This document shows positions 18,742 to 28,493 of a stretch of 64,000 bases of DNA, one piece after another. The notes beneath the pieces were generated by a model. It saw nothing but the letters and a program-made list of their open reading frames with translations, ran no database searches and was not told the origin of the DNA. The translations under genes were made by a program, and so were the position numbers. Position 1 is the first letter of the stretch, and every line of letters starts with the position of its first letter. Source of the DNA: Hyphomonadaceae bacterium (GTDB lineage: Bacteria; Pseudomonadota; Alphaproteobacteria; Caulobacterales; Hyphomonadaceae); NCBI GenBank assembly GCA_947474455.1, contig CANJIL010000003.1, positions 62,001 through 126,000 on the forward strand, given 5' to 3'.

Positions 18742-19977
18742 ATGCAATTCCTGAAACTCGGCGCCACTGCCATCGCAACCGGCCTACTCGCTACCCTGAC
18801 GATGACAGCCGCAGCACCGGCATTTGCCCAAAAAGAGCCGACGGTGACCCGGCAAGTGGTGGGACCTCTGAACGAGGCCCGCACCGCGATCATCGCGAAA
18901 GACTATGCGACAGCAAAAACCAAGCTCGATGCCGCGGTCGCCGCAGCGAAAACGCCGTATGACAACGTCATGATCGAGAAGATGCGCGTCATCATGGCGA
19001 GCGACACAAAGGACACGGCCCAGCAGATCAAGTCGTTCGAAATGATGCTGGGCTCTGGTCTGCTGAAGCCGGAAGAGGTGAAGCAGTACAAGGGTCTGAT
19101 CATCAACGCCTACAACGCGGCCGGCGACACGAACAAGGGCAATGCGGCGCTCCGAGATTATCTCGACGCGTATGGCGGCACGCCGCAACAGTACACCGGC
19201 CTCGCCAACGGCTACCTCAAGGCCAACGACCTGGCGAACGCCGAGACTTTCGGCAACAAGGCCATCGAAGGCTTCAAGACGGCCGGCACGCCAATCCCGG
19301 AGGTCAACTACATGGTGCTGATGCGCGTGCACCAGCAGAGCAAGGACATGGCGAAATACTACGCGGTGGAAGAAGAGCTCGCTCTCGCCTACCCGAAAGA
19401 AGATTACTGGAAGGAGTTGATTGCCGGTCGCGTGCAGGAGGCCTCGGATTACGGCCCCCCGGTTCGCCTAGACATGTTCCGTGCGCTGCAAGCGGCCAAT
19501 TTGCCGCTGTCGGTGAACGAGAAGCGGATTGCTGGCGACTCGGCCGTCAAGCGCGCTCTGTACAACGAGGCGGTGCAACTGCTTGAGGAGGGCGTCGGCA
19601 ACGGCCAGCTCTCAGATCCGATCGACAAGGAAAACCTCGACGCGGCGAAAAAAGCGCTGCCGAATGACAAGGCTGGCCTCGCCAAGGAAGCCACGCAGGC
19701 CGAATCGAAGAAGAACGGTCTGGCGCTGGTCAATATCGGCGAAGCCTGGCTGAGCCATGGCGACAATGCAAAAGCCATCGAGCTGATCCAGAAGGGCATC
19801 AGCTTGGGTGGCGTCTCTGGCGCTGAGCTTGATCTCGCCAAGGTCCACCTCGGCATTGCACAGCTCAGGTCAGGCCAGGCGGATGCGGCGCGCGCCACCT
19901 GGGCTGAGATCACAAGCAACACTGCTGCCGGAGCTCTCGCAAAGAACTGGATCCTGATCTCGAAGAAGGCGGCGTAA
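18742..19977 (+). CDS. Secreted TPR-like repeat protein
   Basis: Start at the ATG at 18742 behind GGAGGA, giving 411 residues with a signal peptide ending at 'APAFAQ'. The mature protein is Ala/Lys-rich and helical with tetratricopeptide-like units ('ARTAIIAKDYATAKTKLDAA', 'DNAKAIELIQKGISLG', 'AQLRSGQADAARATW'). TPR proteins mediate protein contacts; here it would act in the periplasm. No enzymatic motif is visible. A strong terminator follows immediately, so it is probably transcribed alone. Confidence 0.8.
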   Translation: MQFLKLGATAIATGLLATLTMTAAAPAFAQKEPTVTRQVVGPLNEARTAIIAKDYATAKTKLDAAVAAAKTPYDNVMIEKMRVIMASDTKDTAQQIKSFEMMLGSGLLKPEEVKQYKGLIINAYNAAGDTNKGNAALRDYLDAYGGTPQQYTGLANGYLKANDLANAETFGNKAIEGFKTAGTPIPEVNYMVLMRVHQQSKDMAKYYAVEEELALAYPKEDYWKELIAGRVQEASDYGPPVRLDMFRALQAANLPLSVNEKRIAGDSAVKRALYNEAVQLLEEGVGNGQLSDPIDKENLDAAKKALPNDKAGLAKEATQAESKKNGLALVNIGEAWLSHGDNAKAIELIQKGISLGGVSGAELDLAKVHLGIAQLRSGQADAARATWAEITSNTAAGALAKNWILISKKAA

Positions 19978-20004
19978 GCCAGCCGCTCGCGCAATAAATA
20001 GTCG

Positions 20005-20040
20005 AACGGCCAGGCGCAACACGCCTGGCCGTTTTGTTTT
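20005..20040 (+). terminator. Rho-independent terminator
   Basis: A perfect 12-bp stem (AACGGCCAGGCG / CGCCTGGCCGTT) with a five-base loop, followed by TTGTTTT. It is placed 27 bases after the stop of the TPR-like gene and just before the convergent S9 peptidase stop, so it may also affect the opposite strand. Confidence 0.9.
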
Positions 20041-20044
20041 GGGC

Positions 20045-22318
20045 CTATTCCAACCCGAGCTGGCGCGCGAGATAGATGTAGTGCCGGGCCCAGCGCTGCG
20101 AGTTCAGCACGGGGTCCGAGTCGTTCGAGTGGCCTCCATTGGTTTCCTCGAAATAGAGCGCCGGATATCCCATTGCCTGCAGACGCGCGGCGAACTTGCG
20201 GGCGTGGCCGGGATGCACGCGGTCATCATGCGTGTTGGTCGTGATGTAGACCTCGGGATATTTCATGTCCTTGCGGAGGTTCTGATAGCCGGAATAGGCG
20301 GCGATCCATTTCGCCTCGGCTGGAATGCGCGGGTCGCCATACTCCCCCATCCACGACGCGCCCGGCGGCAGCTCGTGATAGCGCAGCATGTCCACCAATG
20401 GGCTTTCTATGACCGCGCCGCCGATCAGCTCGGGATGCTGCGTCAGCGTCACCGACGTAAGCACGCCGCCGTTAGAACGGCCGTAGACGCCGAGATGCTC
20501 GGCCGAGGTGATCTTGCAGGCGGCAAGATCCGCTGCGACCGCCGCGAAGTCGTCGAAGGCCTTCTGGCGGTTGGCCTTCAGCGCCGCCTGATGCCAGGCA
20601 GGTCCGAACTCGCCGCCGCCGCGGATGCTGGCGATCACATAGGCGCCGCCTTTCTCGAGCCAGAGCTTGCCGAGTTCAGGCTTGTAGACGGGCGGATAGG
20701 ATATCTGGAAACCGCCATAGCCGAACATCATGGTCGGCGTGGAGCCATCCATCGGCGCGTCCTTCGGCCGGACGACAAAGTAGGGAACCTTCGTCCCGTC
20801 ACGCGAGGTCGCCTCGAACTGCTCAACCACGTCTTTCGACGCCTCGAATTGGTCCGGCGATTTCTTCACCACATCAGCCTTGAAGGCGTCGACGTTGGCG
20901 AGCCCCAGCGTCGGAGGCGTGAGGAAGCCCTCATACGAATAGAAAAGCTGGCGGCTTTTGCGGCTGAACGAGCCGAGATGGATGGCCGAGTTCTCCGGCG
21001 CGGGCAGCGCCGTTTCCGTCCAGCCGCCGAATTCGCCCTTGTCGGTGAATACGGCCGCGCGGCCCCGCACGTTGTCGTAGAGCGCCGTCACAACGCGGTC
21101 ATCAAAGACCGCGAATTCCTCGACCGACTGGCGCGCACTGGGTTCGAAAATGGTGACGTCACTGTTTGTCAGAACCAGCCCCACGCCCGGCGGCGGCGGA
21201 CGCAGCATGCCCATCGGCACCGACATCAGGGCGCCTGCGGGCGCGGGCTTGTTGTTGACGTTCCAGGCTTCATCGATCGAGAACACCAGGCGCGGCTGAC
21301 CGCTCGACAGGATGCCGCGCACGGTCACCCGCTGCGGCATGTCGAGTCTCACCGCCCTTGTGCCGACAAGCTCGTAGGTTTCCTGCCGGAATGTATCCAG
21401 CGGGCGTGAGATGATGATGGCGATCACCTGTCCCGTGCTGCTGCGCATCACGTCGGCGCTGACGCCATAACCGCCATCCCGCGCCGAGCCGCGGAAGACA
21501 TCAGCGGCATTGGCCAGCTTCTGTCCGCGATTGAGCGCCTTCACGATGAAGGGATAGCCGCTCTCGGTGAGCGAACCAGGGCCAAAATCCGTCGCCACCA
21601 GCAGTGTGTCATTGTCCATCCAGGCGATGCGATGCTTGCCTTCCGGGAGGCTGAAACCGTTCTGGACGAACTTCTTCTCGATCGTGTCGAACTCGCGCAC
21701 CACGACCGCGTCCTTGCCGCCGTCAGACAGGCTGACGAGGCAGCGTGTTTCCTCGGGCGGCAGGCAATCGGCGCCCTTGAATATCCAGTTGGACTTCTCG
21801 CGCTTGGCCAAGGCGTCGATGTCCAGAACGGTCTGCCATTTGGGCTTGTCCGACTGATAGTTCTCCAAGGTCGTCTCGCGCCACACGCCGCGCACCTGCT
21901 TGGCGTCCTGCCAAAAATTGTCGACGCCTTCGGCGCGGAGAACCGGCGTCGGAATTCTGTCCTGCGAGGTAAGGATGGCGAGTGCATCCTTGCGGAAGAT
22001 TTCGTAGCGCGCATCCGCTTTCAGAACGGCTTCAGTCTTCTTGTTCTGCTCCTTCACCCAGTCGAGCGACTTCTTGGCGTTAACGTCTTCAAGCCAGAGG
22101 AACTCATCCGCCGCCTTGACCGTGTCGGGCGCAAGATCCTTCGGCATGAAGGGCGCCGAAGGCAGAGGCGCCATCTCGGGCGACGAAGGCGTAGCCGCCT
22201 TGGACGCCTCCACCGCCGCGACTTCTGTTTGAGCAGGCGCACCTGCGCATCCACTGAAGCCCGCCGCCAGCGCGGCAAGCGCAATACCCGATGCGATGTA
22301 GACAGAAATTCTTGCCAA
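20045..22318 (-). CDS. Prolyl oligopeptidase family (S9) serine peptidase, lipoprotein
   Basis: I place the start at a TTG at 22318, with GGAG 6 nt upstream, because a lipoprotein signal then begins at once ('ISVYIASGIALAALAAGF' then 'SGCAG'). The track's ATG at 22417 would bury it. The 757-residue product has an N-terminal beta-propeller ('FLWLEDVNAKKSLDWVKEQN') and a C-terminal alpha/beta hydrolase domain. The nucleophile is in 'GRSNGGVLTS', the Asp in 'THDDRVHPGHARKF' and the His in 'ETNGGHSNDS'. It cleaves short peptides, probably in the periplasm. It is divergent from the sortase target gene. Confidence 0.93.
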   Translation of the reverse strand: MARISVYIASGIALAALAAGFSGCAGAPAQTEVAAVEASKAATPSSPEMAPLPSAPFMPKDLAPDTVKAADEFLWLEDVNAKKSLDWVKEQNKKTEAVLKADARYEIFRKDALAILTSQDRIPTPVLRAEGVDNFWQDAKQVRGVWRETTLENYQSDKPKWQTVLDIDALAKREKSNWIFKGADCLPPEETRCLVSLSDGGKDAVVVREFDTIEKKFVQNGFSLPEGKHRIAWMDNDTLLVATDFGPGSLTESGYPFIVKALNRGQKLANAADVFRGSARDGGYGVSADVMRSSTGQVIAIIISRPLDTFRQETYELVGTRAVRLDMPQRVTVRGILSSGQPRLVFSIDEAWNVNNKPAPAGALMSVPMGMLRPPPPGVGLVLTNSDVTIFEPSARQSVEEFAVFDDRVVTALYDNVRGRAAVFTDKGEFGGWTETALPAPENSAIHLGSFSRKSRQLFYSYEGFLTPPTLGLANVDAFKADVVKKSPDQFEASKDVVEQFEATSRDGTKVPYFVVRPKDAPMDGSTPTMMFGYGGFQISYPPVYKPELGKLWLEKGGAYVIASIRGGGEFGPAWHQAALKANRQKAFDDFAAVAADLAACKITSAEHLGVYGRSNGGVLTSVTLTQHPELIGGAVIESPLVDMLRYHELPPGASWMGEYGDPRIPAEAKWIAAYSGYQNLRKDMKYPEVYITTNTHDDRVHPGHARKFAARLQAMGYPALYFEETNGGHSNDSDPVLNSQRWARHYIYLARQLGLE

Positions 22319-22547
22319 GTGAGTCTCCGTGGCAGCGTCCCGGAACGCGGACACCTCTGCGTTTCCAGTTTGAGATGCGTCGGCGATTGTTAGCACACCG
22401 GCGAACCCGATTACCATTTAACGCTTTCACGCGATCCCGCCACAATCGTCGTTGCTCCGCCGCAGTCGTCGCGACAACGTCATCGCGCGAGCAACAGCTG
22501 GACGACCTCACATTGTTTTGTCTGCATCGAAGGGGCTGGGACCCCCG

Positions 22548-24833
22548 ATGGAACAGATGATCATCCTCACAAGATATGGACTGCGCACGCGCCCGGCTCT
22601 GGCAGGCGCTCTGCTCGCTGCTACTTGCCTTGCGCCTGCGGCCTACGCGCAGCAACCGCGTGACGGAACTGTAAGCAAGGCCGAAGTTTCGTCCGGCTCG
22701 CTCCTTCTCCAGTCGTCGACGCCGGGCCGCTATGTGGAAGCCCCGCTCGTCGCCGCCGACATCAAGATGGATATCGCCGGCCCTATCATCCGGACGAAGC
22801 TCACCCAACGTTTCACCAACCCGACCGAGCAATGGGTTGAAGGCGTCTACGCCTTCCCGCTGCCTGAAGGCGCGGCGGTGGACACGCTGAAGATCGTCAT
22901 CGGCGACCGGTTCATCGAAGGCGACATCAAGGAACGCCAGGAAGCGCGGGTAATCTACGAGCAGGCGGCGGCCAGCGGCCAGCGCGCCGGCCTGGTGGAA
23001 GAAGAACGCCCGAACCTGTTCACCACCTCGCTCGCCAATATCGGTCCGGGCGAGACGGTGGCGATCCAGATCGAGTTCCAGGACAAGGCCCGCCTCGACA
23101 ATGGCGTCTGGTCTACCCGCTTCCCGTTGGTGATCGCCCCGCGCTACAGCCCGAAACCGACCTTCGGCCTCACAGCCGATCGCACTAACAGCACGATCTC
23201 GCTCAGCAACCCCGTTCCTGACAGTGACCGCATAACGCCGCCCGTACTGCATCCAGCGCAGGAACCCTCGGGCGCTGAAGGCCTCCGCCTGCCCGTCAAC
23301 CTAAACATCTCGCTCGAAGCTGGCGTGCCCATCGCCGATATTTTCTCGCAGACGCACGGGCTCGTCGTATCCAGAACTGACATCGACACTGCTCGTATAC
23401 ATCTTCAGGAGGGCGAAGTCCCGGCCGATCGTGACTTCGTCCTCTCGTGGAAACCCGAACCGGCCACAGCCCCAACGGCCAGCCTGTTCCGCGAGAACCG
23501 CAACGGGGATGACTATCTGCTCGCCGTCGTGAACCCGCCCGCGATAAAAACGAACGCCCAGCGGCGTGACCGGGAGACGATCTTCGTGATCGACAATTCC
23601 GGCTCAATGTCGGGCGACTCGATGGATCAGGCAAAACAGGGTCTCCTGCTCGCCCTCGACCGCCTCGCGCCCACGGATGAGTTCAACATCGTCCGCTTTG
23701 ACGACACGATGGAGCTGGTCTTCCAGACCGCCGTACCCGCGAATGAACAGAACCTCTCCCGCGCCCGCCGTTTCGTCTCGAACCTAGAGGCCAATGGCGG
23801 TACGGAAATGCTGCCTGCCCTGCGGGCCGCGCTGGCCGACAACGACCGTGAGAACACGGAAGAAGTCCGTCAGGTCGTGTTCATCACCGATGGCGCGATC
23901 GGCAATGAGGACCAGCTCTTCGCCACCATCCACGATGATCTTGGCCGCTCACGTCTCTTCACCGTCGGCATTGGCTCGGCGCCAAACGCCTACTTCATGG
24001 CCAACGCCGCCCGTCAGGGCCGCGGCACGTTCACATACATGGACGACGTCACGAAGGTCGCCGAGCAATCCGCGAAACTTTTCGCCGCGCTTGAAAATCC
24101 GGTGATGACGGACCTCGAAGCAAAACTCCCTAGCGGGGCCGCCGACGTCTATCCCGCTCCTTTGCCGGACCTCTACGCAGGCGAGCCTGTCACCATGGTG
24201 CTCCGCGCCAATGATCTTGCGGGCGATCTCACCTTCTCCGGCAAGCTGAATGGCAAGACGTGGACGATGACGCTTCCGGTCTCGGCGGCGTCGGAGTCCT
24301 CCGGCGTCGCGCAGCTCTGGGCGCGCGCCAAGATCGCTGGTTTCGAAGAGAGCCGCTATTCGGGAATGAGCCTGGAACAGGTCGATGCGGGCGTTCTCAA
24401 AACCGCGCTCGACTTCCATCTTGTGTCACGTCTCACCAGCCTGGTCGCGGTCGACAAGACGCCAGCGCGGCCGGCGGGTGAAAAGCTGGATGCTCGCCAG
24501 ATCGCGAGCATGCTGCCCAAGGGCTGGAATTTCGGCGCCGTCTTCGGACCCGCCGCCGAGGCTCGCGCGCTTCGCGTCGACCGTCTGCCTGATGGCGTTA
24601 TGCAGAAGATCAATGCCCGCGCCACGCAGGAGAAGCCGCAAGCCGAGCAGGCCCTCGCCCTGCCAGGCACCGCTAGCGGCTGGGAGATGATGCTCGCCTT
24701 AGGTCTTTCGCTCTTTCTGTTTGGCGCTGCGCTGTTGCGGCGCGGTCATTCCGCCATCGGCCTCCGGGGACAGGTTGTTTCAGCCAGTGTCGGGCAGGTG
24801 TGCGCAACGTCCGCTCGTGATCGCGTCAGTTAG
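22548..24833 (+). CDS. Marine proteobacterial sortase target protein (VIT and vWA domains)
   Basis: From the ATG at 22548 the product has 761 residues with a signal peptide ('LAGALLAATCLAPAAYAQ'). A VIT-type domain follows ('TKLTQRFTNPTEQWVEGVYA'), then a vWA domain with the MIDAS motif 'VIDNSGSMSG' and 'FITDGAIGNEDQ'. The C-terminus has a sorting signal: 'LPGTASG' at about residue 705, a hydrophobic helix and 'RRG'. The class GN sortase is encoded next, so this is its dedicated substrate, a pairing known from marine proteobacteria. Oddly, 27 residues continue after the basic stop-transfer residues. Confidence 0.93.
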   Translation: MEQMIILTRYGLRTRPALAGALLAATCLAPAAYAQQPRDGTVSKAEVSSGSLLLQSSTPGRYVEAPLVAADIKMDIAGPIIRTKLTQRFTNPTEQWVEGVYAFPLPEGAAVDTLKIVIGDRFIEGDIKERQEARVIYEQAAASGQRAGLVEEERPNLFTTSLANIGPGETVAIQIEFQDKARLDNGVWSTRFPLVIAPRYSPKPTFGLTADRTNSTISLSNPVPDSDRITPPVLHPAQEPSGAEGLRLPVNLNISLEAGVPIADIFSQTHGLVVSRTDIDTARIHLQEGEVPADRDFVLSWKPEPATAPTASLFRENRNGDDYLLAVVNPPAIKTNAQRRDRETIFVIDNSGSMSGDSMDQAKQGLLLALDRLAPTDEFNIVRFDDTMELVFQTAVPANEQNLSRARRFVSNLEANGGTEMLPALRAALADNDRENTEEVRQVVFITDGAIGNEDQLFATIHDDLGRSRLFTVGIGSAPNAYFMANAARQGRGTFTYMDDVTKVAEQSAKLFAALENPVMTDLEAKLPSGAADVYPAPLPDLYAGEPVTMVLRANDLAGDLTFSGKLNGKTWTMTLPVSAASESSGVAQLWARAKIAGFEESRYSGMSLEQVDAGVLKTALDFHLVSRLTSLVAVDKTPARPAGEKLDARQIASMLPKGWNFGAVFGPAAEARALRVDRLPDGVMQKINARATQEKPQAEQALALPGTASGWEMMLALGLSLFLFGAALLRRGHSAIGLRGQVVSASVGQVCATSARDRVS

Positions 24834-24839
24834 CCAGCG

Positions 24840-24879
24840 GCCCGCCCTTCCGTTTGCCTCCGCCTCCGGAAGGGCGGGC
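24840..24879 (+). promoter_or_regulatory. Intercistronic 13-bp hairpin between sortase target and sortase
   Basis: GCCCGCCCTTCCG pairs perfectly with CGGAAGGGCGGGC across a 14-base loop. It lies in the 67-base gap between the two genes, starting 7 bases after the stop. No T-tract follows, so it may stabilise or partly terminate the message and lower sortase expression relative to the substrate; this is inference. Confidence 0.6.
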
Positions 24880-24900
24880 TAGACTTCCGGGAGTGTTGAA

Positions 24901-25599
24901 ATGTCGGACTGGTTCATGCGCACCAATGCCTATATGGCGACCGCTGGTCATGCCACGAACACAGAAGCCACGCGTCGCGAGAAGCATGCGAAGCCATTTT
25001 CGCTGTCGCCGCCTTCCCTGTCAGCTCTCGCACTACTCGTTGCGGGCGCGCTTATCGCCGCTCAGGCGCTGTTTATTCCGGCCAAGGCGCAAGTCGCCCA
25101 GATACTCATGGCCGGCGCCTGGGAGCACCAGCTCTCCACCGGCGATCCGGCGCGACCTTGGCCATGGGCTGATTTCACACCCAGGGCCAAATTGCACTTC
25201 CCAACGCAGAACCGGAGCATACTCGCGCTGACCGACGCGTCCGGTGAAAGCCTCGCTTTCGGCCCAACGTTGATGGCGGCTTCCGTCAATCCGGGCGAAC
25301 GCGGCGTGGCCGTCTTCGCGGCCCACCGCGACACGCATTTCGCTTTCCTGAAAGATGTGAAGGCAGGCGATGAGATCGACGTGGACCTTCCGGAAGGCTC
25401 GCGCACATTCCGGGTTACCGGCTCGCAGGTCGTACGCTGGGATCATTCCGGCATCCTCACGCACGATGGCGGCAAGCCGCGCATCGCGCTCGTCACCTGC
25501 TGGCCGCTGGACGCGAAGGCGCCCGGCCCGATGCGCTATGCCGTGTGGGCCGAGCTCATCCCGGCACGATCTTCAGCTTCCACGCCGTCTCGGGCTTGA
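24901..25599 (+). CDS. Class GN sortase
   Basis: Cysteine transpeptidase that cuts the sorting signal of the neighbouring target and attaches it in the envelope. 232 residues: a cytoplasmic N-terminus, a transmembrane segment ('LSALALLVAGALIAAQALFI'), then the sortase fold. The catalytic His is in 'VFAAHRDTHFAFLK', the Cys in 'IALVTCWPLDA' (the TLxTC-type motif) and the Arg in 'PMRYAVWAE'. Its 3' end overlaps the convergent M16 gene by 44 bases. Class GN sortases are characteristic of Gram-negative bacteria and come with one target, as here. Confidence 0.94.
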   Translation: MSDWFMRTNAYMATAGHATNTEATRREKHAKPFSLSPPSLSALALLVAGALIAAQALFIPAKAQVAQILMAGAWEHQLSTGDPARPWPWADFTPRAKLHFPTQNRSILALTDASGESLAFGPTLMAASVNPGERGVAVFAAHRDTHFAFLKDVKAGDEIDVDLPEGSRTFRVTGSQVVRWDHSGILTHDGGKPRIALVTCWPLDAKAPGPMRYAVWAELIPARSSASTPSRA

Positions 25600-28429
25600 G
25601 CCACTTCTTCGCCATCGCCTGAATGTCGGCAGGCGTGATGCTCTTATAGTCGGCGCCTTCGCTGCGGATGTACTCCAATCCCCGCCCGCCATCATGGGCG
25701 TCGGAGAGATACTCCACCCAATAACCCACGTTGGACGCGAAGGCACGGCGGTACTGTTCTATCTTCGGCGCGACGATGCGATCGATTTCTCCCTGCGGCA
25801 CCGGATTTTTTGCAAGCTTCGTGGCGACTTCCTGAATCTTGGTCTGCACTTCGTCCATGATCTCAGGCGCCACCTCCATGGCGACGCTGATATAGCCGTA
25901 GTCCGGCAGGAAGGTCGAGAAATCGACCATTTCCATCGGCGAGTAGGTCGCTCCCCCTTCGCTACGGAACATGCGCGTGGCGTCGTCGCGCAGCATCTGG
26001 GAAAGCACCATTCCGATCCGCTCTTCACGGATATTCTTGAAAGCGCCGGCATAAGTCGGCCAGCCGATCAGCGCATAGCCCTGGTCGGCGCGTCCCTTGT
26101 GCGGAAGCGTGGTCGTACCCGGTTCCGGGAACTTCACGTTGCGTATCCCGGCAGGTTCGGGAACCCGCTTGCGCGCCGGCAACGCGCCGAGCGTCTTGCC
26201 GACTTCGAGGATCACCGTTTCAACGCTGACATCGCCGACCACGATCACCTCGATTGGCGAGTTGTCGACGATCGGCTTGATGTACTTCACCGAGTCTTCC
26301 GGCTTCCACGTGTCGCGCTGCGCCTTTGTGTTGATCGTCCAGCGCAGATCGCCCGAATGGAGCAACGCATCGAGCTCACGCTCCAGCACGCCGCTGGGCG
26401 TCATCTTCATCGAGCCATCTGACGCATCCGCCCCCTGCATCCACGACGCCCAATCATCGGCGCGATAGGCCGAGTCCGTGATCATCGCAGTCATGATCTG
26501 CATCTGCAGCGGCAGGTCTTCGCGCGTGGTGATGTTCATGTTGTCGAGCGCGTAGGCATCGTCCAGCGTGCGTGTGACAGCCCCCGCGCGCCGGCCCGCC
26601 AGCGTGCGCGCCTGTTCGGTAACGGTAAGCTTTTTAAGTCCGCCGGACGACCACAACAGCTGGCCCATATCTGACGCATCAATGACGTTCATGGGCATCT
26701 GCAGTCGGCCCCATCCCATGCGCACACGGACGTTGATCAGGTCCTTGTTGGTCGGAAGGGGCTTGATAGTGAGCTTGACGCCGTTCTCGTAGGTCACCTT
26801 GGTGACGTTGAGATCCGCCACGAGCTCCCGTGACGCCACGACGCCCGGTTTTCCGAAATCAGTATATGGCCAGGGCTTAACGGCATCCGGTTTGTAGGCC
26901 GTGATTGGCGCGGTCATGGCGGCCGTGTAGGCGGCGCGCAGGGCCTGCTCGCCGCCTTTCGGTTGCTCGGCGCCGCGATAGGTCAACGTCGGGGTATCGC
27001 GGAAGCGCGCCTTGAGCACAGCGTTCACCTCCGCCAGCGTAACGGTCGGAATCTCGGCCTGCAGCAGGGCATACGATTGCTGGAGGGACACGAACGGAAC
27101 ATCCGAATCGATGATGTCCAGCGCCGATTCAACCAGCGACACGGATGTGCCCGTCCGGCCCCGCTCGGCTTCGCGTTTGGCGCCGTCGAGCCTCAGCGAG
27201 ATCTGGCGATCCAGCTCTTCCTGCGTGACGCCGAACTGCACCGCCTGGCGGTGCGCTTTCACCATCACGTCTATGGTCTTGGCGACGTCTGTCACGCGCA
27301 CGGATGTCGCAATCTCGCCATTCCAAACACCAGGGAGTACGGCGGGCGTCGCGCTGCCTATCACGCCAGCTGGTTTGCCGGCCGCTTCGTTGAGCCCTTG
27401 CATGCGCCGCGCGACTATGCCGGCGCCCAGTTGTTCAACCAGGGTTCTGCGCATTTCCGCCTTGGTAGGCGGGCGTTCGCGATAGGGTTCAAACCAGCGA
27501 AGTGTGATCGAGGTGTCGGGCGCGCCTACAGTCACCAGCGTCACGATGTCGGAGGATGGCGGCTTCACCATCACCGGCTTCGGATCGCCGCCACGCTCGC
27601 CGCGACCCTTCCAGTCGCCGAACTTTGCGTTGATCTGTGGAATAAGGGTCTGCGCATTGACATCGCCAACGATCAACAAGATTGCACGTTCCGGCCGGTA
27701 ATACGCGTCATAGAATTTGCGGATCGTCTCCGGCGTGACGGTCTCGATCACCTTGCGCAGCCCGATGGGCGGACGGCCATACGGGTGGTCGCCAAGCTCG
27801 AGCTTCAACAACGCCATAGTCGCTTCGAATTCGGGTCCGGCGCGGGAGCGTTCCTCCGCCAGCACAACGCCGCGCTCCTTGTTGAGCGCGTCCGGCGCGA
27901 TCGTCATCGCGCTCACGATGTCTCGGACCACCGACAGGCCGGTGTCGATCGACTCCGGGGTATTGCGGGCCATGTCCAACTGGAAGGTCGTGCTGTCCGG
28001 CCCCGTCGCGGCGTTGACATCGGCGCCCATCTGCAGGCCCAGACCTTCCAGCGCTTCCATCAATTTCCCGTCCGGATAATTCTCCGTGCCGCGGAACGCG
28101 AGATGTTCGAGGAAGTGCGCCACGCCCTCTTCGCCGGGGCGCTCCTGCATCGAGCCAGCATCGATCATCATCCGGATCGCGACCTGACGCGGAGGTGTGT
28201 AGTTCCTGAGAACGAGATAGCGCATCCCGTTGGGCAGCGTGCCGAGGATGTAGTCCGGATCGCTTGGCAGGTCGCCGCGATCACGCGCCCATTGAGAAGC
28301 GGCGGGCGCGGCCGACTGGGCCAGCTGAATGGTCTGGTTCTGCGCGGTTGCGGTCAGCACCCCGCCGGCCGCAAACGCCACCGCACCGGCGGCAACCCAT
28401 CCGGCAAAACGCTTCACAAACAGTCTCAT
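25556..28429 (-). CDS. M16 family zinc metallopeptidase (insulinase/PqqL type)
   Basis: 957 residues with an N-terminal signal or anchor ('WVAAGAVAFAAGGVLTATAQ'). The zinc motif 'HFLEHLAFRGT' lies at about residues 105-109 and the downstream Glu region is 'VVLAEERSRAG'. Four M16-type modules are consistent with the length, as in PqqL and insulysin-like periplasmic proteases; only the first is catalytic. Late segments such as 'YWVEYLSDAHDGGRGLEYI' match the family C-terminus. It is convergent with and overlaps the sortase gene; there is no evidence that they work together. Confidence 0.94.
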   Translation of the reverse strand: MRLFVKRFAGWVAAGAVAFAAGGVLTATAQNQTIQLAQSAAPAASQWARDRGDLPSDPDYILGTLPNGMRYLVLRNYTPPRQVAIRMMIDAGSMQERPGEEGVAHFLEHLAFRGTENYPDGKLMEALEGLGLQMGADVNAATGPDSTTFQLDMARNTPESIDTGLSVVRDIVSAMTIAPDALNKERGVVLAEERSRAGPEFEATMALLKLELGDHPYGRPPIGLRKVIETVTPETIRKFYDAYYRPERAILLIVGDVNAQTLIPQINAKFGDWKGRGERGGDPKPVMVKPPSSDIVTLVTVGAPDTSITLRWFEPYRERPPTKAEMRRTLVEQLGAGIVARRMQGLNEAAGKPAGVIGSATPAVLPGVWNGEIATSVRVTDVAKTIDVMVKAHRQAVQFGVTQEELDRQISLRLDGAKREAERGRTGTSVSLVESALDIIDSDVPFVSLQQSYALLQAEIPTVTLAEVNAVLKARFRDTPTLTYRGAEQPKGGEQALRAAYTAAMTAPITAYKPDAVKPWPYTDFGKPGVVASRELVADLNVTKVTYENGVKLTIKPLPTNKDLINVRVRMGWGRLQMPMNVIDASDMGQLLWSSGGLKKLTVTEQARTLAGRRAGAVTRTLDDAYALDNMNITTREDLPLQMQIMTAMITDSAYRADDWASWMQGADASDGSMKMTPSGVLERELDALLHSGDLRWTINTKAQRDTWKPEDSVKYIKPIVDNSPIEVIVVGDVSVETVILEVGKTLGALPARKRVPEPAGIRNVKFPEPGTTTLPHKGRADQGYALIGWPTYAGAFKNIREERIGMVLSQMLRDDATRMFRSEGGATYSPMEMVDFSTFLPDYGYISVAMEVAPEIMDEVQTKIQEVATKLAKNPVPQGEIDRIVAPKIEQYRRAFASNVGYWVEYLSDAHDGGRGLEYIRSEGADYKSITPADIQAMAKKWLKPETAWKLKIVPG

Positions 28430-28493
28430 CTACCCTCCGGGGTGCCTTCTTCCGGCGAACCTGCACCCGGCCAGGGGACAAGAACACCCGTGT

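Noticed and set aside
20039-21409. 456-residue plus-strand ORF antisense to the S9 peptidase
   Set aside because: No recognisable domain; shadow of the catalytic domain coding sequence on the other strand.
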